DNA of 61,061 nucleotides, from contig JAAESJ010000181.1 in assembly GCA_024229495.1 (NCBI GenBank), positions 1-61,061 on the forward strand, written 5' to 3'. The notes beneath the pieces are model-generated. The model was not told the DNA's origin. It saw nothing but the letters and a program-made list of their open reading frames with translations, and searched no databases. Positions within the stretch are counted from its first letter, which is position 1. Every line of letters starts with the position of its first letter. The position numbers were made by a program, and so were the translations under genes. This document shows, piece after piece, positions 38,549-48,600 of the stretch. The stretch is from Verrucomicrobiaceae bacterium (lineage in GTDB: Bacteria; Verrucomicrobiota; Verrucomicrobiia; Verrucomicrobiales; DEV007).

Positions 38549-39313
38549 ATGATGCCCATTCACACCCGAACACTCAAGCCGATGCTTGCCGCGATGCTGA
38601 TCGGTTGTATCGCGGTTGCTGAGGGCAGCGGTGCGTTGTTCAAGAGGGCAGCATCCAAACCCAGGGACAAGGTGCAAGCCAAGGGGGAATTCATCATTGT
38701 CAGTGGTGGACCTGCATTGCGGAAATGGGAAGACCTCCGCGAGGAACCTGAACAGCACGACCGCTGGTGGGGAAACTTTATCCGTGCAGCCCGTGCACGC
38801 ATCGAGAACCTGCAAAAGCAACACGGTCCTGATTACCCGGTCACCTGGCTTGTATACCGCCCCGGATACGTGACACGCGCCGGCGAGGACGGCCAGCCGT
38901 TAATCGGGTGGATTGAGTCAGTGCGTGATAAATACAAGGTCAAGCTCATCTGGCTGAATACCGGCAGGGATATTATCAGGTATCTTAACACCGGCATGGA
39001 TCGGAAGCGGATCAAGGTCATTGGTTTCGAGTATTACGGGCACTCCAATCAACACGCCTTCTTGATGGACTACAGCAATGAGATCATGGGGGCATCAACA
39101 TCCTGGCTGCACGAGAAAGACCTGCATAAAATTCACTCTTCCGTCTTCTCGCGCCGCGCGAAATGCCGCAGTTACGGATGCAAGACCGGTGAAAGCATGT
39201 CCGCAAAATGGCGTGCGGCAACCGGTGTGCGCATGTGGGGAGCAAAGGGAAAAACCGACTATTCCAACCCCCTGAAACCAACACTCTCACCCGGTGGATC
39301 ATGGAAGCGGTAG
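38549..39313 (+). CDS. secreted protein with clan-CD-like His/Cys motifs
   Basis: 254 residues with an N-terminal hydrophobic signal (residues 10-27). I do not recognise the family by name. Visible features: beta strands ending GEFIIVSGGPALRKW, TWLVYRPGYVTRAG and VKLIWLNTGRDII; then IKVIGFEYYGHSN with His165; then a Cys-rich turn AKCRSYGCKTGESMSAKW with Cys206 and Cys211; then GVRMWGAKGKTDYS. The order strand-GHS and strand-xCxTG, followed by a helix and GxxGxTxY, parallels the His and Cys dyad of caspase-like (clan CD) hydrolases such as gingipain, CHAT and C80 proteins. Activity is unproven. It lies between lysA and bioB. Confidence 0.6.
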   Translation: MMPIHTRTLKPMLAAMLIGCIAVAEGSGALFKRAASKPRDKVQAKGEFIIVSGGPALRKWEDLREEPEQHDRWWGNFIRAARARIENLQKQHGPDYPVTWLVYRPGYVTRAGEDGQPLIGWIESVRDKYKVKLIWLNTGRDIIRYLNTGMDRKRIKVIGFEYYGHSNQHAFLMDYSNEIMGASTSWLHEKDLHKIHSSVFSRRAKCRSYGCKTGESMSAKWRAATGVRMWGAKGKTDYSNPLKPTLSPGGSWKR

Positions 39314-39373
39314 AATGTTCTTGTTCTGTACTTTCCAAGCGTCAATTCCTCTAGCATAGTAGTTGCCACTCCC

Positions 39374-40369
39374 GTGAACTTTCAGGAACTCAAAAGCCTC
39401 TATCAGTTGCCCTTCTTCGAGCTTATCAAGAAAGCCCGAGAAGTACACGAGCAACACTGGCCTGAAAATGAAATACAACTCTGCACCCTTCTCTCGATAA
39501 AAACCGGAGGCTGCAGCGAGGACTGTTCATACTGCGCCCAGAGCGCCCGGTACAACAGTGGCATTAACGCAGAAAGGCTGATGCCTGAATGCGACATTCT
39601 TGAGCGTGCGCGCGCAGCCCGGGAAAATGGGTCCACGCGTTTCTGCATGGGAGCCGCCTGGAAAGGCGTGCGGTGCGGAACCAAACGTTTCGAAGAAGTG
39701 CTGGGTATTGTGGAAAAGGTGTCCGAGCTCGGAATGGAAGTATGCACTACCCTTGGTGAACTGGGCCCGGATGAAGCCAGGCAATTAAAGGAGGCCGGTG
39801 TCACCGCCTATAACCACAACATTGACACCTCTCCCGAGCATTACGGAAACATCGTTTCCACGCACAGCTTTCAAGATCGCCTTAATACAATCCGCAATGT
39901 GCAGGATGCCGGGATGTCCGTGTGTTGCGGCGGGATTATCGGCCTTGGGGAAACGACAGATGACCGGTTACGGATGCTGGAGGTATTATCCGGATTCAAT
40001 CCCCCACCTGAAAGCATCCCCATCAACAAGCTCATGCCAATGCCCGGCACTCCTCTTGAAGGCGTAGACTCCGTTGACGCTTTCGACGTGGCAAGAACCA
40101 TTGCCTGTGCCCGCATCGCCATTCCTGGTGCAAAGGTGCGGCTCTCTGCCGGACGCACCGAGCTCAGTGAGGAAGCCCAAGCCCTCTGCTTCTTTGCCGG
40201 CGCAAACTCCATCTTTTATGGTGATAAGCTACTCACCGCCGCCAATCCCCAGACACAGCAGGACCTGCGCCTGATTGAAAAGCTCGGCATGCAAACACAG
40301 GCTCCCAACCGCCAACTGGAAGCACCTCCAGCTGAATCTCAACGACCTCTCGCCCCGAACCCTGCCTAG
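39374..40369 (+). CDS. bioB: biotin synthase
   Basis: 331 residues from GTG 39374; no better ATG is in frame. It is a radical-SAM enzyme that inserts sulfur into dethiobiotin to form biotin. The 4Fe-4S motif is Cys47, Cys51 and Cys54 in GGCSEDCSYCAQS. The second cluster ligands and AdoMet site are covered by TRFCMGAAWKGVR, EVCTTLGELGPDEARQL, YNHNIDTSPEHYG, VCCGGIIGLGE and RLSAGRTELSEEAQALCFF. The tail after residue 305 is low-complexity, Pro/Gln-rich. No other bio genes are adjacent. Confidence 0.96.
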   Translation: MNFQELKSLYQLPFFELIKKAREVHEQHWPENEIQLCTLLSIKTGGCSEDCSYCAQSARYNSGINAERLMPECDILERARAARENGSTRFCMGAAWKGVRCGTKRFEEVLGIVEKVSELGMEVCTTLGELGPDEARQLKEAGVTAYNHNIDTSPEHYGNIVSTHSFQDRLNTIRNVQDAGMSVCCGGIIGLGETTDDRLRMLEVLSGFNPPPESIPINKLMPMPGTPLEGVDSVDAFDVARTIACARIAIPGAKVRLSAGRTELSEEAQALCFFAGANSIFYGDKLLTAANPQTQQDLRLIEKLGMQTQAPNRQLEAPPAESQRPLAPNPA

Positions 40370-40429
40370 TCCCGACTGCCTAAAAGGGCAATAACCTTCT
40401 TACGTAGCCACCGCCCGTACCTATAATCC

Positions 40430-41254
40430 ATGAAGAACAGGCTTGTCTTGATACAGCTGATTTTCCTGGCCGCTTTGACGCCACGCAATCAGGCGAAGGC
40501 TCAAGCCCAACCTTTATCCGCAAACCTCCCGCGCACCTACGCGCCCACCCTCCCCAGGAGAGTTGCACCCGTCTACCCCTGGCACAGGAATATTACCGCT
40601 ACCATTTTCTGGATCGGCGAGAAATCCACCGCCGCCAACCCGACACACAATGCGGCCAGTTCCTGGGACACCAAGTGGGAACAAAACTACGGGGGATACG
40701 ATGACCCAAACCCCGCCAACAGGAGCTCCGACTTTCGCCCGAAGCGCTTCATCCCAGGACTCAACCCCTTCTATATCGCCCTGCCATATAATGACCGGAT
40801 CAATTGGGAAAAAACGAAAGCCAGCGCCAAACGGGTTATCCCCTGGTTCAGCCGGACCTTTAAGGGGGAAGGAAAAACCGTGTGTAACATGCGATGGGTC
40901 GCCGTTCATTGCCGCGGCAGGATATGTTATGCGCAATGGTCCGATGTAGGCCCCTTCGGAACCGACGACTGGGCCTATGTATTCGGCGGGGCACGCCCCA
41001 GAAACACCAAGAACAACAGTGCGGGAATTGATATTTCTCCGGCCGTTCGGGATTACCTTGGAATTCGGGGAGGAAGCAGTAAATGCGACTGGCGTTTCGT
41101 GGAACTTCACGAAATTCCCTATGGCCCCTGGCGCAAGTTTGGCCGGAATAATCATTTCATCAGAATGCCAACCCAACTGAGCAAGACAAAGCGCGAGGAA
41201 ATTGAACGGCTGAAAAGAGCCAGGGATGAATGGTTGAAACGCAGAAGCCTTTAA
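40430..41254 (+). CDS. secreted protein, possible double-psi-beta-barrel fold
   Basis: 274 residues, ATG 40430. A signal peptide (to about residue 25) is followed by TYAPTLPRRVAPVYPWHRNI and FWIGEKSTAANPTHN. The stretch FYIALPYND is kept in related exported proteins that I recall only as hypothetical. Further on, CYAQWSDVGPFGTDDWAYVF and AGIDISPAVRDYLGI..SKCDWRFVEL have the order of a RlpA-type double-psi beta barrel: an Asp-containing turn, then xDIxPA, then CxWRFV. Four Cys could make disulfides. The tail is basic and helical. The function is unknown; cell-wall or surface binding is an inference. It is a single gene between bioB and the Gfo/Idh gene. Confidence 0.6.
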   Translation: MKNRLVLIQLIFLAALTPRNQAKAQAQPLSANLPRTYAPTLPRRVAPVYPWHRNITATIFWIGEKSTAANPTHNAASSWDTKWEQNYGGYDDPNPANRSSDFRPKRFIPGLNPFYIALPYNDRINWEKTKASAKRVIPWFSRTFKGEGKTVCNMRWVAVHCRGRICYAQWSDVGPFGTDDWAYVFGGARPRNTKNNSAGIDISPAVRDYLGIRGGSSKCDWRFVELHEIPYGPWRKFGRNNHFIRMPTQLSKTKREEIERLKRARDEWLKRRSL

Positions 41255-41491
41255 GGGACAAACAGACCCGGAGGGTCTTGCAGAAACCCCCAATCAAAGT
41301 GGTAAGACAGGAAAAAGGCAGAAAACAAGGCATAAGCACTCTTAAAATCGCAACGAGCAGATATTTCTCCTTTTTTGTATAGCCGGAGTGTGGAAAAACC
41401 CCCATATTCGCCCAACTTAACAGAAAAACAGACCTCGTGATTTTTCTTCATGTGGCATGAGAAAACACATCAATATAAAAATATTCATCCT

Positions 41492-42877
41492 ATGTCTAAA
41501 CAACTGACCCGTCGTAAATTTATCAAGTCAGCGGCCGTAACGGGAGCCGCCTCGACCCTCGGCATGCCCGCAATCGTCCGGGCACAAAACCAAAACAGCA
41601 AACTGCAGGTTGGCTTTGTTGCCACCGGCGGAAGAGCCAGTGCACATGTCGGATTTTGCTGGGGTGCACGCCAGAAATACGGCCTGCATTGCACTGCATT
41701 TGCCGAAGTGGACAAGAACGCCTGGAAAAATGTCCACAGGAACAACGAGTGGAAAGATGCCAAGGGATACACCGACTGGCGGGAAATGTTCCAGAACCAC
41801 ACCAAGGAACTGGATGTTGTTTTCGTGGCCACTCCTGACCACACCCACTACGCCCCCTCAATGACCGCCATCAGTAACGGCATCCACTGTTACACCGAGA
41901 AACCACTGGCATGGTCGGTGCGTGAGGCCCAGAACCTTACCAAGGCCTACGAGAAAAACACCAGTGTTGTCACCCAAATGGGCAACCAGGGGCACGCCGG
42001 CAACGGATGGCGCCTCGCCTACGAATTTGTTAAGGCTGGTGCCGTTGGTGACATCAAGGAGTTCCATACATGGACCAACCGCCCGGTCTGGCCGCAAGGT
42101 GGGGATAACCCGAAGAAAGTTGATGAGGTTCCCGCCCACCTTGACTGGGATTCCTGGGTCGGGCCCGCCCCGAAGCGACACTACACGAACGGTGTCTACC
42201 CCTTCAAGTGGCGCGGCTTTGTGGACTTCGGTTCCGGTGCGCTCGGCGACATGGCCTGCCACACCACCGATGGCATTTACTCCATCATGCGCCCCGGTTA
42301 CGCGGCTTCTGCAGAGCCCCTGATGATGACTGGCCCATGTAAGGGGCAGTTCCCTGCAGGAATGACCCTGAAAGTCGATTACCGGGCAAGCAAGGAAACG
42401 CCTGCCTTTACCACCTACTGGTATGAGGGAAAGAAAAAGAACGGTCAGGACAACATGCCCGAAACTCCTGAAGAATTGAAATCAGAAGGACGGAAACTGC
42501 CGCGTACCGGCAACCTTATCATCGGCACCAAGGGCAAAATGCTGGTCACCGGTGACTACTGGAACAGCCCGCGGATCATACCCGAGAGCCGCCAGAGGGA
42601 ATTCGGCAAGCCCAAGCAGCTCCTTGAGCGCTCACCGGGTCACCATGACGAATTCATCATCGCCTGTAAGGGTGACAAGCCGCGGGAGTTCAGCCAGTCA
42701 AACTTCAGCTACTCCGGGTTCATGACCGCAAACATCCAGCTGGGCAACCTCTGCGCACTTGCGGGCAAGAAGATCGAACTGAACAAGGAAGGAGTGATCA
42801 CCAGTGATCCCTCAATCAACAAACTTGCATGGCGTGTGCCGCGCAAGGGCTGGGACGCACTGAAGACGAACATCTAG
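41492..42877 (+). CDS. Gfo/Idh/MocA oxidoreductase, Tat-exported
   Basis: 461 residues from ATG 41492; an upstream in-frame ATG lies at 41450. A twin-arginine signal, LTRRKFIKSAAVTGAAS, ends near AIVRAQ. After it comes the Rossmann segment LQVGFVATGGRASAHVG, in which the usual GxGxxG is partly altered. Next are VVFVATPDHTHYAPSMTAIS and HCYTEKPLAWSVREAQNL (the EKP motif), then the C-terminal Gfo/Idh/MocA beta-domain (DFGSGALGDMACHTTDGIYS). These secreted sugar dehydrogenases are greatly expanded in Planctomycetes and Verrucomicrobiota and often act on sugars released from polysaccharides. The substrate is unknown. A strong terminator follows. Confidence 0.93.
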   Translation: MSKQLTRRKFIKSAAVTGAASTLGMPAIVRAQNQNSKLQVGFVATGGRASAHVGFCWGARQKYGLHCTAFAEVDKNAWKNVHRNNEWKDAKGYTDWREMFQNHTKELDVVFVATPDHTHYAPSMTAISNGIHCYTEKPLAWSVREAQNLTKAYEKNTSVVTQMGNQGHAGNGWRLAYEFVKAGAVGDIKEFHTWTNRPVWPQGGDNPKKVDEVPAHLDWDSWVGPAPKRHYTNGVYPFKWRGFVDFGSGALGDMACHTTDGIYSIMRPGYAASAEPLMMTGPCKGQFPAGMTLKVDYRASKETPAFTTYWYEGKKKNGQDNMPETPEELKSEGRKLPRTGNLIIGTKGKMLVTGDYWNSPRIIPESRQREFGKPKQLLERSPGHHDEFIIACKGDKPREFSQSNFSYSGFMTANIQLGNLCALAGKKIELNKEGVITSDPSINKLAWRVPRKGWDALKTNI

Positions 42878-42901
42878 CTTTTCCCTTCAGGAATAAATCA
42901 A

Positions 42902-42927
42902 CCGGCACGTGCGCAGGCGCGTGCCGG
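42902..42927. repeat. GC-rich hairpin before the terminator
   Basis: CCGGCACG pairs with CGTGCCGG around a 10-base loop. It lies between the oxidoreductase stop and the 17-bp terminator stem and may assist termination or protect the transcript end. Confidence 0.6.
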
Positions 42928-42930
42928 GAA

Positions 42931-42970
42931 AAACAAAACGCCCGGGTTAATTGACCCGGGCGTTTTGTTT
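42931..42970 (+). terminator. strong bidirectional rho-independent terminator
   Basis: A perfect 17-bp stem (42931-42947 with 42954-42970) has core ACGCCCGGG/CCCGGGCGT and a 6-base loop. It is bounded by A-runs on one side and T-runs on the other. It separates the convergent oxidoreductase and DUF2207 genes and should work for both. Confidence 0.93.
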
Positions 42971-43019
42971 GGCATCTGAGCCCCTCCGCTACATCAATCC
43001 CTACTCAAACTGATCTTTC

Positions 43020-44267
43020 CTAGTGAGAATTGCCACACGATGCCATTAGGGCACGGTCGAAGTCACCCCCCACGGCCAGCACCGAAGAAATTTGTGCTCC
43101 CTCGGGCATCCCGATGAAGCCCCCGGAAACCCGGTTCTCCCCCTGCAAATCCCCTCGACCGGCGGACGACACGGCATCAAAGCGCTCTGCCCACTCCCCG
43201 GTGCAGCCAAGCGCCACGGCATATGGCAGGAGTTGATCATGGTGCGCCACGGTCATCTCCGGGGCGTAGGCCAGTTTGGCATGCGAACCACCGGACCCGT
43301 TGATGTACATCCGGAGCCCCTCAAGATGATCCGTCACCTGCCGTCCCTTGCGTGAATAGCGCTTCATGAGAGTAAGAAAACGGGCGTTGAGGATATAACC
43401 GAAAAGCATCCATCCTGTCACGCGGAGCAATCCCGGGAGGGCATACAAATTCATGCTGATTATGCTCAGCATGACACCAAAACACAGGCCTAAAAAACCG
43501 AGACCGAACCCGGGCCCCATATCGCCCGCTCTCAGCAGGGTGATGCCTCCTTGGCAAAAGAAAAGAACCAAGGCCCAAAAGCCAGTCAAGCAAACTCCCA
43601 ATACCAGGTTCAACAGGGCATGGTTCTCTGCCACGTTGTTTGCAATTTCACTGTTGAGCACACCCGAATCAAAACTCAGGAACCCTCCTCCCAGCAATGA
43701 AATCCATACCCCGAGGGTTACCCATCGCCCGTTATTCACCCGGTAACCCTTCTTTAACTGTTCATCCAACTTGCCCTTTAGCCCATCCCAGGCAGCCCGG
43801 CAGGCTTGCCTGGCACCATTACGTCCCGTTCCGCCCAGGCTGAAACTTTTTTGCGGCAAATCAGGGGTAATATGCCCCTCATGAAACAGGGCACTGTAGA
43901 CGGATTCTTCATCGGCGAGAAGTTGCACATTTCCCAATCCAAGGTCATGCAGATGAAAAGTGGAGCCGTTCCGCTCGATTCTCAACACTCCCTTCTCCGC
44001 AAGCCCCACCACGACCGCGGTGAAACACCCGCTGTCAAAACCGGTGGGCGCTGCCCAAAGATAGCGCAGGGCCGCAGGAGAGTATCCCGCCGGGGGCTCA
44101 AACATCGGCACAGGGACAGCCTTGCGGGGATCCCGTCCCACCAGCACCCAGGCAAGCAGGTAATAGCCAAGGGCACCGAGGAGAATGAACTCACCCCGCA
44201 GGAAAGGCATGACCTCCCACAGGTTCTTTAAACCCTCAAGGAGGGTATTGGATTCTTCTGGATTCAA
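43020..44267 (-). CDS. DUF2207-family membrane protein lacking its ectodomain
   Basis: 415 residues from TTG 44267; ATG 44210 (MPFLRGEF...) is an equally possible start. One membrane helix (residues about 26-45) is followed by WVLVGRDPRKAVPVPMFEPP and SPAALRYL, the usual DUF2207 juxtamembrane block. Cytosolic elements (FTAVVVGLAEKGVLRIE) follow, then several more helices, and the C-terminal LPYAVALGCTGEWAERF that is diagnostic. Normal members have about 250 extra residues of exported beta domain ahead of the first helix. Here that part is missing and a DUF1080 gene ends 5 bases upstream. The gene may be a truncated or rearranged copy. The biological role of the family is not established. Confidence 0.8.
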   Translation of the reverse strand: MNPEESNTLLEGLKNLWEVMPFLRGEFILLGALGYYLLAWVLVGRDPRKAVPVPMFEPPAGYSPAALRYLWAAPTGFDSGCFTAVVVGLAEKGVLRIERNGSTFHLHDLGLGNVQLLADEESVYSALFHEGHITPDLPQKSFSLGGTGRNGARQACRAAWDGLKGKLDEQLKKGYRVNNGRWVTLGVWISLLGGGFLSFDSGVLNSEIANNVAENHALLNLVLGVCLTGFWALVLFFCQGGITLLRAGDMGPGFGLGFLGLCFGVMLSIISMNLYALPGLLRVTGWMLFGYILNARFLTLMKRYSRKGRQVTDHLEGLRMYINGSGGSHAKLAYAPEMTVAHHDQLLPYAVALGCTGEWAERFDAVSSAGRGDLQGENRVSGGFIGMPEGAQISSVLAVGGDFDRALMASCGNSH

Positions 44268-44272
44268 CGCCC

Positions 44273-44980
44273 CTAGAACTTCATGGGAGTGATCCGGATA
44301 TTGCGGTAGGCCACGGGTCCATGGTCGCCCTGGAACATGATCGGTCCCGTGGCTGCTTCCTTGCCCTTGACCCCACTTGGAGTGGGTCCCTTCATTTCTA
44401 CATTCTCGTGCAGGACCTTGCCGTTCAACTCAACCTTGATGAACTTGGCATTGCCGGTCTTCTTGCCATCGGCGTCAAATGCGGGAGCCTTGAAATCAAT
44501 CACGTATTTCTGCCACTCGCCGGGTTTCTTGCAGGCGTTCACCTTGGGCGGCTGTGCACCGTAGATGGCCCCCATGTCACCGCCGCCGAGTTTTGCCCTG
44601 CCATAGCTGTCGAGCACCTGCACCTCATATTCACCCATCACGTAAACGCCTGAATTGGCTCCCTTGGGAACCATGACCTCAAGCTCAATGCGGCAACTGC
44701 CCCACTTCTCCTTGGAATAAATGTCCCAGCTCTGCCCGTGGCCGCTCACCTTGTTGACCATCGCACCTGCCCCGTCCGCAACTGCCAAGGTCTTGGCATT
44801 CTCCTTGGACAGGGACGGCACACCAACCACCCAGGCGTTTTTTCCCTTGCCCTTGGCCTTTGTCATCCAGTTATCGAGATCCTTGCCGGTAAAAGGGATT
44901 GATTCCTTCTCCGCGGAAATCCCGGCAGCAGTCAGGAACAAAAGGGCGGTCAGTGAAACACTAAGAGAGCTAATTTTCAT
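44273..44980 (-). CDS. secreted DUF1080 (3-keto-disaccharide hydrolase-like) protein
   Basis: 235 residues from ATG 44980; the frame opens earlier at 45025. The signal peptide is MKISSLSVSLTALLFLTAAG. The concanavalin-like beta-sandwich carries the DUF1080 markers: IPFTGKDLDNWM, YSKEKWGSCRIELEVMVPKG, NSGVYVMGEYEVQVLDSYG, GPIMFQGDHGPVAYRNIRI. The family includes enzymes that cleave 3-keto-glycosides made by Gfo/Idh/MocA oxidoreductases, so the Tat oxidoreductase upstream in the window is a plausible partner. That link is inference, since the genes are on opposite strands 1.4 kb apart. Confidence 0.92.
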   Translation of the reverse strand: MKISSLSVSLTALLFLTAAGISAEKESIPFTGKDLDNWMTKAKGKGKNAWVVGVPSLSKENAKTLAVADGAGAMVNKVSGHGQSWDIYSKEKWGSCRIELEVMVPKGANSGVYVMGEYEVQVLDSYGRAKLGGGDMGAIYGAQPPKVNACKKPGEWQKYVIDFKAPAFDADGKKTGNAKFIKVELNGKVLHENVEMKGPTPSGVKGKEAATGPIMFQGDHGPVAYRNIRITPMKF

Positions 44981-45225
44981 GGTTACAGGAGTTGATCGCC
45001 GGCAGGAGAAAAATTTCCAGCCCACAATGCGTGAAAATAATCACTTGGATCGCAGCCGAAAGTCAAGAACCAAACAACCAATCCCCCGATAAATCATGGC
45101 TTTGTTAAAAACTGTATTGACTATCAGGATGACAATTCAGCAGGATAAGACATAGGCGGCAATGGACCCTGCCACGGAGAAATATATTCAGGATAGCAAA
45201 CAATATATATACAACTTGCAATAAG

Positions 45226-45617
45226 ATGAAGATGAACAAGATCGCGCTTAAACAAGCAACCCTGCTCTCAGTGGTATCCCTTGCCCTTGCTGGTTCATCA
45301 CATGCCGGGCTCTTGGTCGATTTCAACAGTAACGCAACCAGCAATGAGGAAGGCTACCAGGCCTACAATGCCACCCACGAGAACATCGAGTCCTTTGTCA
45401 GCGCCAGCTACAATGCCTCCTTCGCAACCTCGCAGCGGATGACGTGATCTTCGAGGTGGAAATCTCCACTAACGCCACTAACTGGAGCCCTGGTGGAATC
45501 ACATTTGTTGCCTCAAGCCCCAACGCCGACGGCACAGAAAGTGTCACCTACCGCAGCTCCGTTCCGGTTACAGACATCACGCGCCAACTAATCCACCTGA
45601 AGATGACCAGTCGTTAA
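45226..45617 (+). pseudogene. broken secreted-protein gene (signal peptide plus tail, frameshifted and deleted)
   Basis: From ATG 45226 the frame gives a clean signal peptide (LLSVVSLALAGSSHAGLLVD) and the start of a LamG- or PEP-CTERM-like exported protein. It hits a TGA at 45445-45447. From about 45438 a different frame reads DDVIFEVEISTNATNWSPGG to TDITRQLIHLKMTSR, ending at TAA 45615-45617. This is the typical end of a verrucomicrobial secreted protein. A middle of several hundred residues and the reading frame are lost. It lies just before the CotH-kinase giant. Confidence 0.8.
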
Positions 45618-45647
45618 GCCCTGCCAACCTGCGATCTGCATAAAAAC

Positions 45648-48600
45648 ATGAAATTTCCCACCCGGATCCTCTGGGCAATATTCCTCACTATCCCGTTTGC
45701 GGTTGAAGCAAGGGTGGTCATCAACGAGATTCATTACGATCACGAACCCAAAACTGAACGCGGAGAATTTGTCGAGCTCCACAATGCCGGTGAAAACACG
45801 GTCAACCTGTCCGGATGGCATCTTGACGGGGCTATCGAATACGTATTCCCAACTGGCACACTCATCGCGCCGGGCAAATATCTGGTGATCGCCGAGGAGC
45901 CATCAACGGTGGCGTCACGTTTTTCCATTAACGGCGTATTGGGACCATACAGCGGCAGGCTAAGCAACGATGGAGAACGCCTCGACCTTGAAAATCCAGC
46001 CGGCGAATCAGTCGATGCAGTCGATTATGGCATTGGATTCCCGTGGCCGAGTGCTGCGCGCGGAGGCGGCGCCTCAATGGAACTAATCAACCCGGATCTC
46101 GATAACGACCTCGGTGGCTCGTGGCGCAGTTCCCAGTCCGGCTTCAGCGGCCCGCAGGCAACCTACCTACCGGCCGGCGAACTCTGGTCATACCGTCCGG
46201 GATCCAGTGAAGCCTCTGAACCGACAGATGCCTGGCGCATGCCCGGATTCGCTCTTGATGGCACATGGCAGGAGGGCAGGACGGTGATTGGCTTTGGCGA
46301 CAACGATGACGTCACGGAAATAACCGGCATGCAGGGCATCTACGTCTCACTCTTCATGCGCAAGGAGTTCGAATTGAACGGTCAGATACCAAAGGAGTTA
46401 CTGGTGCGCGTCTACTACGATGATGGCGCCATCGTCTGGATTAACGGCGTTGAGGTTGCCAGGCTCAATGTCGACACCGGTGACATCACCTTCAAGGGAC
46501 GTCGCGCCTCGGATTCACCCAACGGAACACCGGGAGCAGCAGTCGGCAGTCATGAACGCGCCTGGGAGGATGTTCTGGTGAGCGGAGCAAGCGGGTTCCT
46601 CGTCGGGGGAACCAACACGGTTGCAGTCCATGCACTCAATACAAGCACGGGGAGCAGTGATCTCTCGATCGATATCGAGGTGCGCACCCCGCCACCCGGT
46701 GAATTGGCGATAGGCAACCCAACACCCGGCTCTGCAAACACGGTTTTCTCGCCCAATGCTCCGCCCATCATCCGACAGGTAAAACACACGCCACAACAAC
46801 CCGTATCGGGACAACCTGTCACCGTCTCCACCAAGGTCACCGATCCTGACGGAGTGGCTACTGTCACCCTGAGCTACCAAATCGTTGAGCCCGGGGCATA
46901 TATCCGCAAAACCGATCCGGAATATGAGACAAACTGGATCGAGTTGCCCATGGAAGATGGCGACGGTGATGATACTTTCTCCATCAATCTCCCCGGCAAC
47001 CTGCAAGTTCACCGCCGCCTTTTACGCTATCGCATCACTGCCAAGGATGATCTTGGAAACTCGGTAATGGTTCCGTTCACCGACGATGAATGTCCGAATT
47101 TCGCTTACTTTTGTTACGATGGAATACCGGACTGGAAAGCCTCCAAGCGCCCGGGTGCCCTGCCTGAATTGACTTATCCCGCAAACGCGCTCGAAAGCAG
47201 TGCCGTTTATCACCTCATCACACGCGAATCCGATGTGATCCTCTGCCAGTGGAGCGGCCCGACTGACAGCCAGTATCGCTACCTTGGCACCTGGGTATAC
47301 GACGGCATCGTCTATGATCATATGCGCTATCGAATACGCGGCAACGCATCGGTGCGCCAAGTGGGACGCAACAAGTGGAAATTCAACTTCAATCGCGCCC
47401 ATCCCTTTGCCGCCAGGGATAATTACGGCCGTAAATACAAGGTGCCATGGGACAAGATCAACGTGCTACCGGGATCCAATCCGTGGTGGCGCAATGATGC
47501 CTCAACTGATGGCACCATGTTCTGTGAGTCAGTAGGATTCCGGCTCTACCAACTGGCCGGTGGTCTAAGCAGCAATACCCAGTTTTTTCACTTCAGGGTC
47601 ATTGACAGCGCAAATGAAGCTCCGGAGAACGACCAATACGCCGGGGACTTCTGGGGAATGTATATTGCCATTGAGCAACCGGAAGCAGAGTTTCTCAACG
47701 AGCGCGAACTGCCGGATGGAAACATCTACAACGTGCACGGCGGAAGTGGCTCCAGCCTGCGCAACCAGGCAGCAACCCAGGTTGCAAACAAGTCCGACCT
47801 GTATGCTTTCCAGGGACTGCACAAAAGCAGCACCTCTCAGGCACAATGGCAAGCCAACCTCGACCTCGATAGCTACTTTGCCTTCAATGCCATTAATCTT
47901 GCCATCAATAACTCCGATATGCGACCGCAGGAAAATATTAACTACTATCACAACTCAGAGACCGACAAGTGGCATATATTGCCTTGGGATATCGACCTGA
48001 CCTTTGAGGATGCGCCACACCTGGGCCGGGGTGACACCTCCGCCTGGGAGCGCATCTACAACTGCCTGCGCTACACCCAAATCAATCAAGCCTATGAAAA
48101 CAAGGTCAGGGAAATACTGGACCTGTTGCTGGATAATGACCAGGCAACCCACCTTGTTGATGAATATGCAACCATCATGACAAAAGGGGGGGCAAACAAC
48201 CTGATCGAGGCCACTCAGGCAATGTGGGACTTTCACCCACGAAAGCGCAAGAAGGGTATCTGGTATGCCAACCACAACTCCGCGCTGCTGCCAAGCAGGG
48301 ATTTTGCCAGCCTGACGCAATACACCAAGGACTTCCTGACCGTTGCCGGCTATGGCCGAAGTAACCTTGCCAGCAAACAAATAGATAACGCCATCCCGAA
48401 TAGACCTTCCATCACTCACACCGGACCTGCCAATTTTCCCGCCAATGCACTGACATTTTCCTCATCCCCTTTTTCCGATCCCAACGGTTCTCAATCCTTT
48501 GGGGAAATGCAGTGGCGCATTGGGCAGATTCACAACCCCTCAACACCCGGTTATACCACGGGAGATCGCTACATTTATGAGGCCGAGACCGCCTTTGTAA

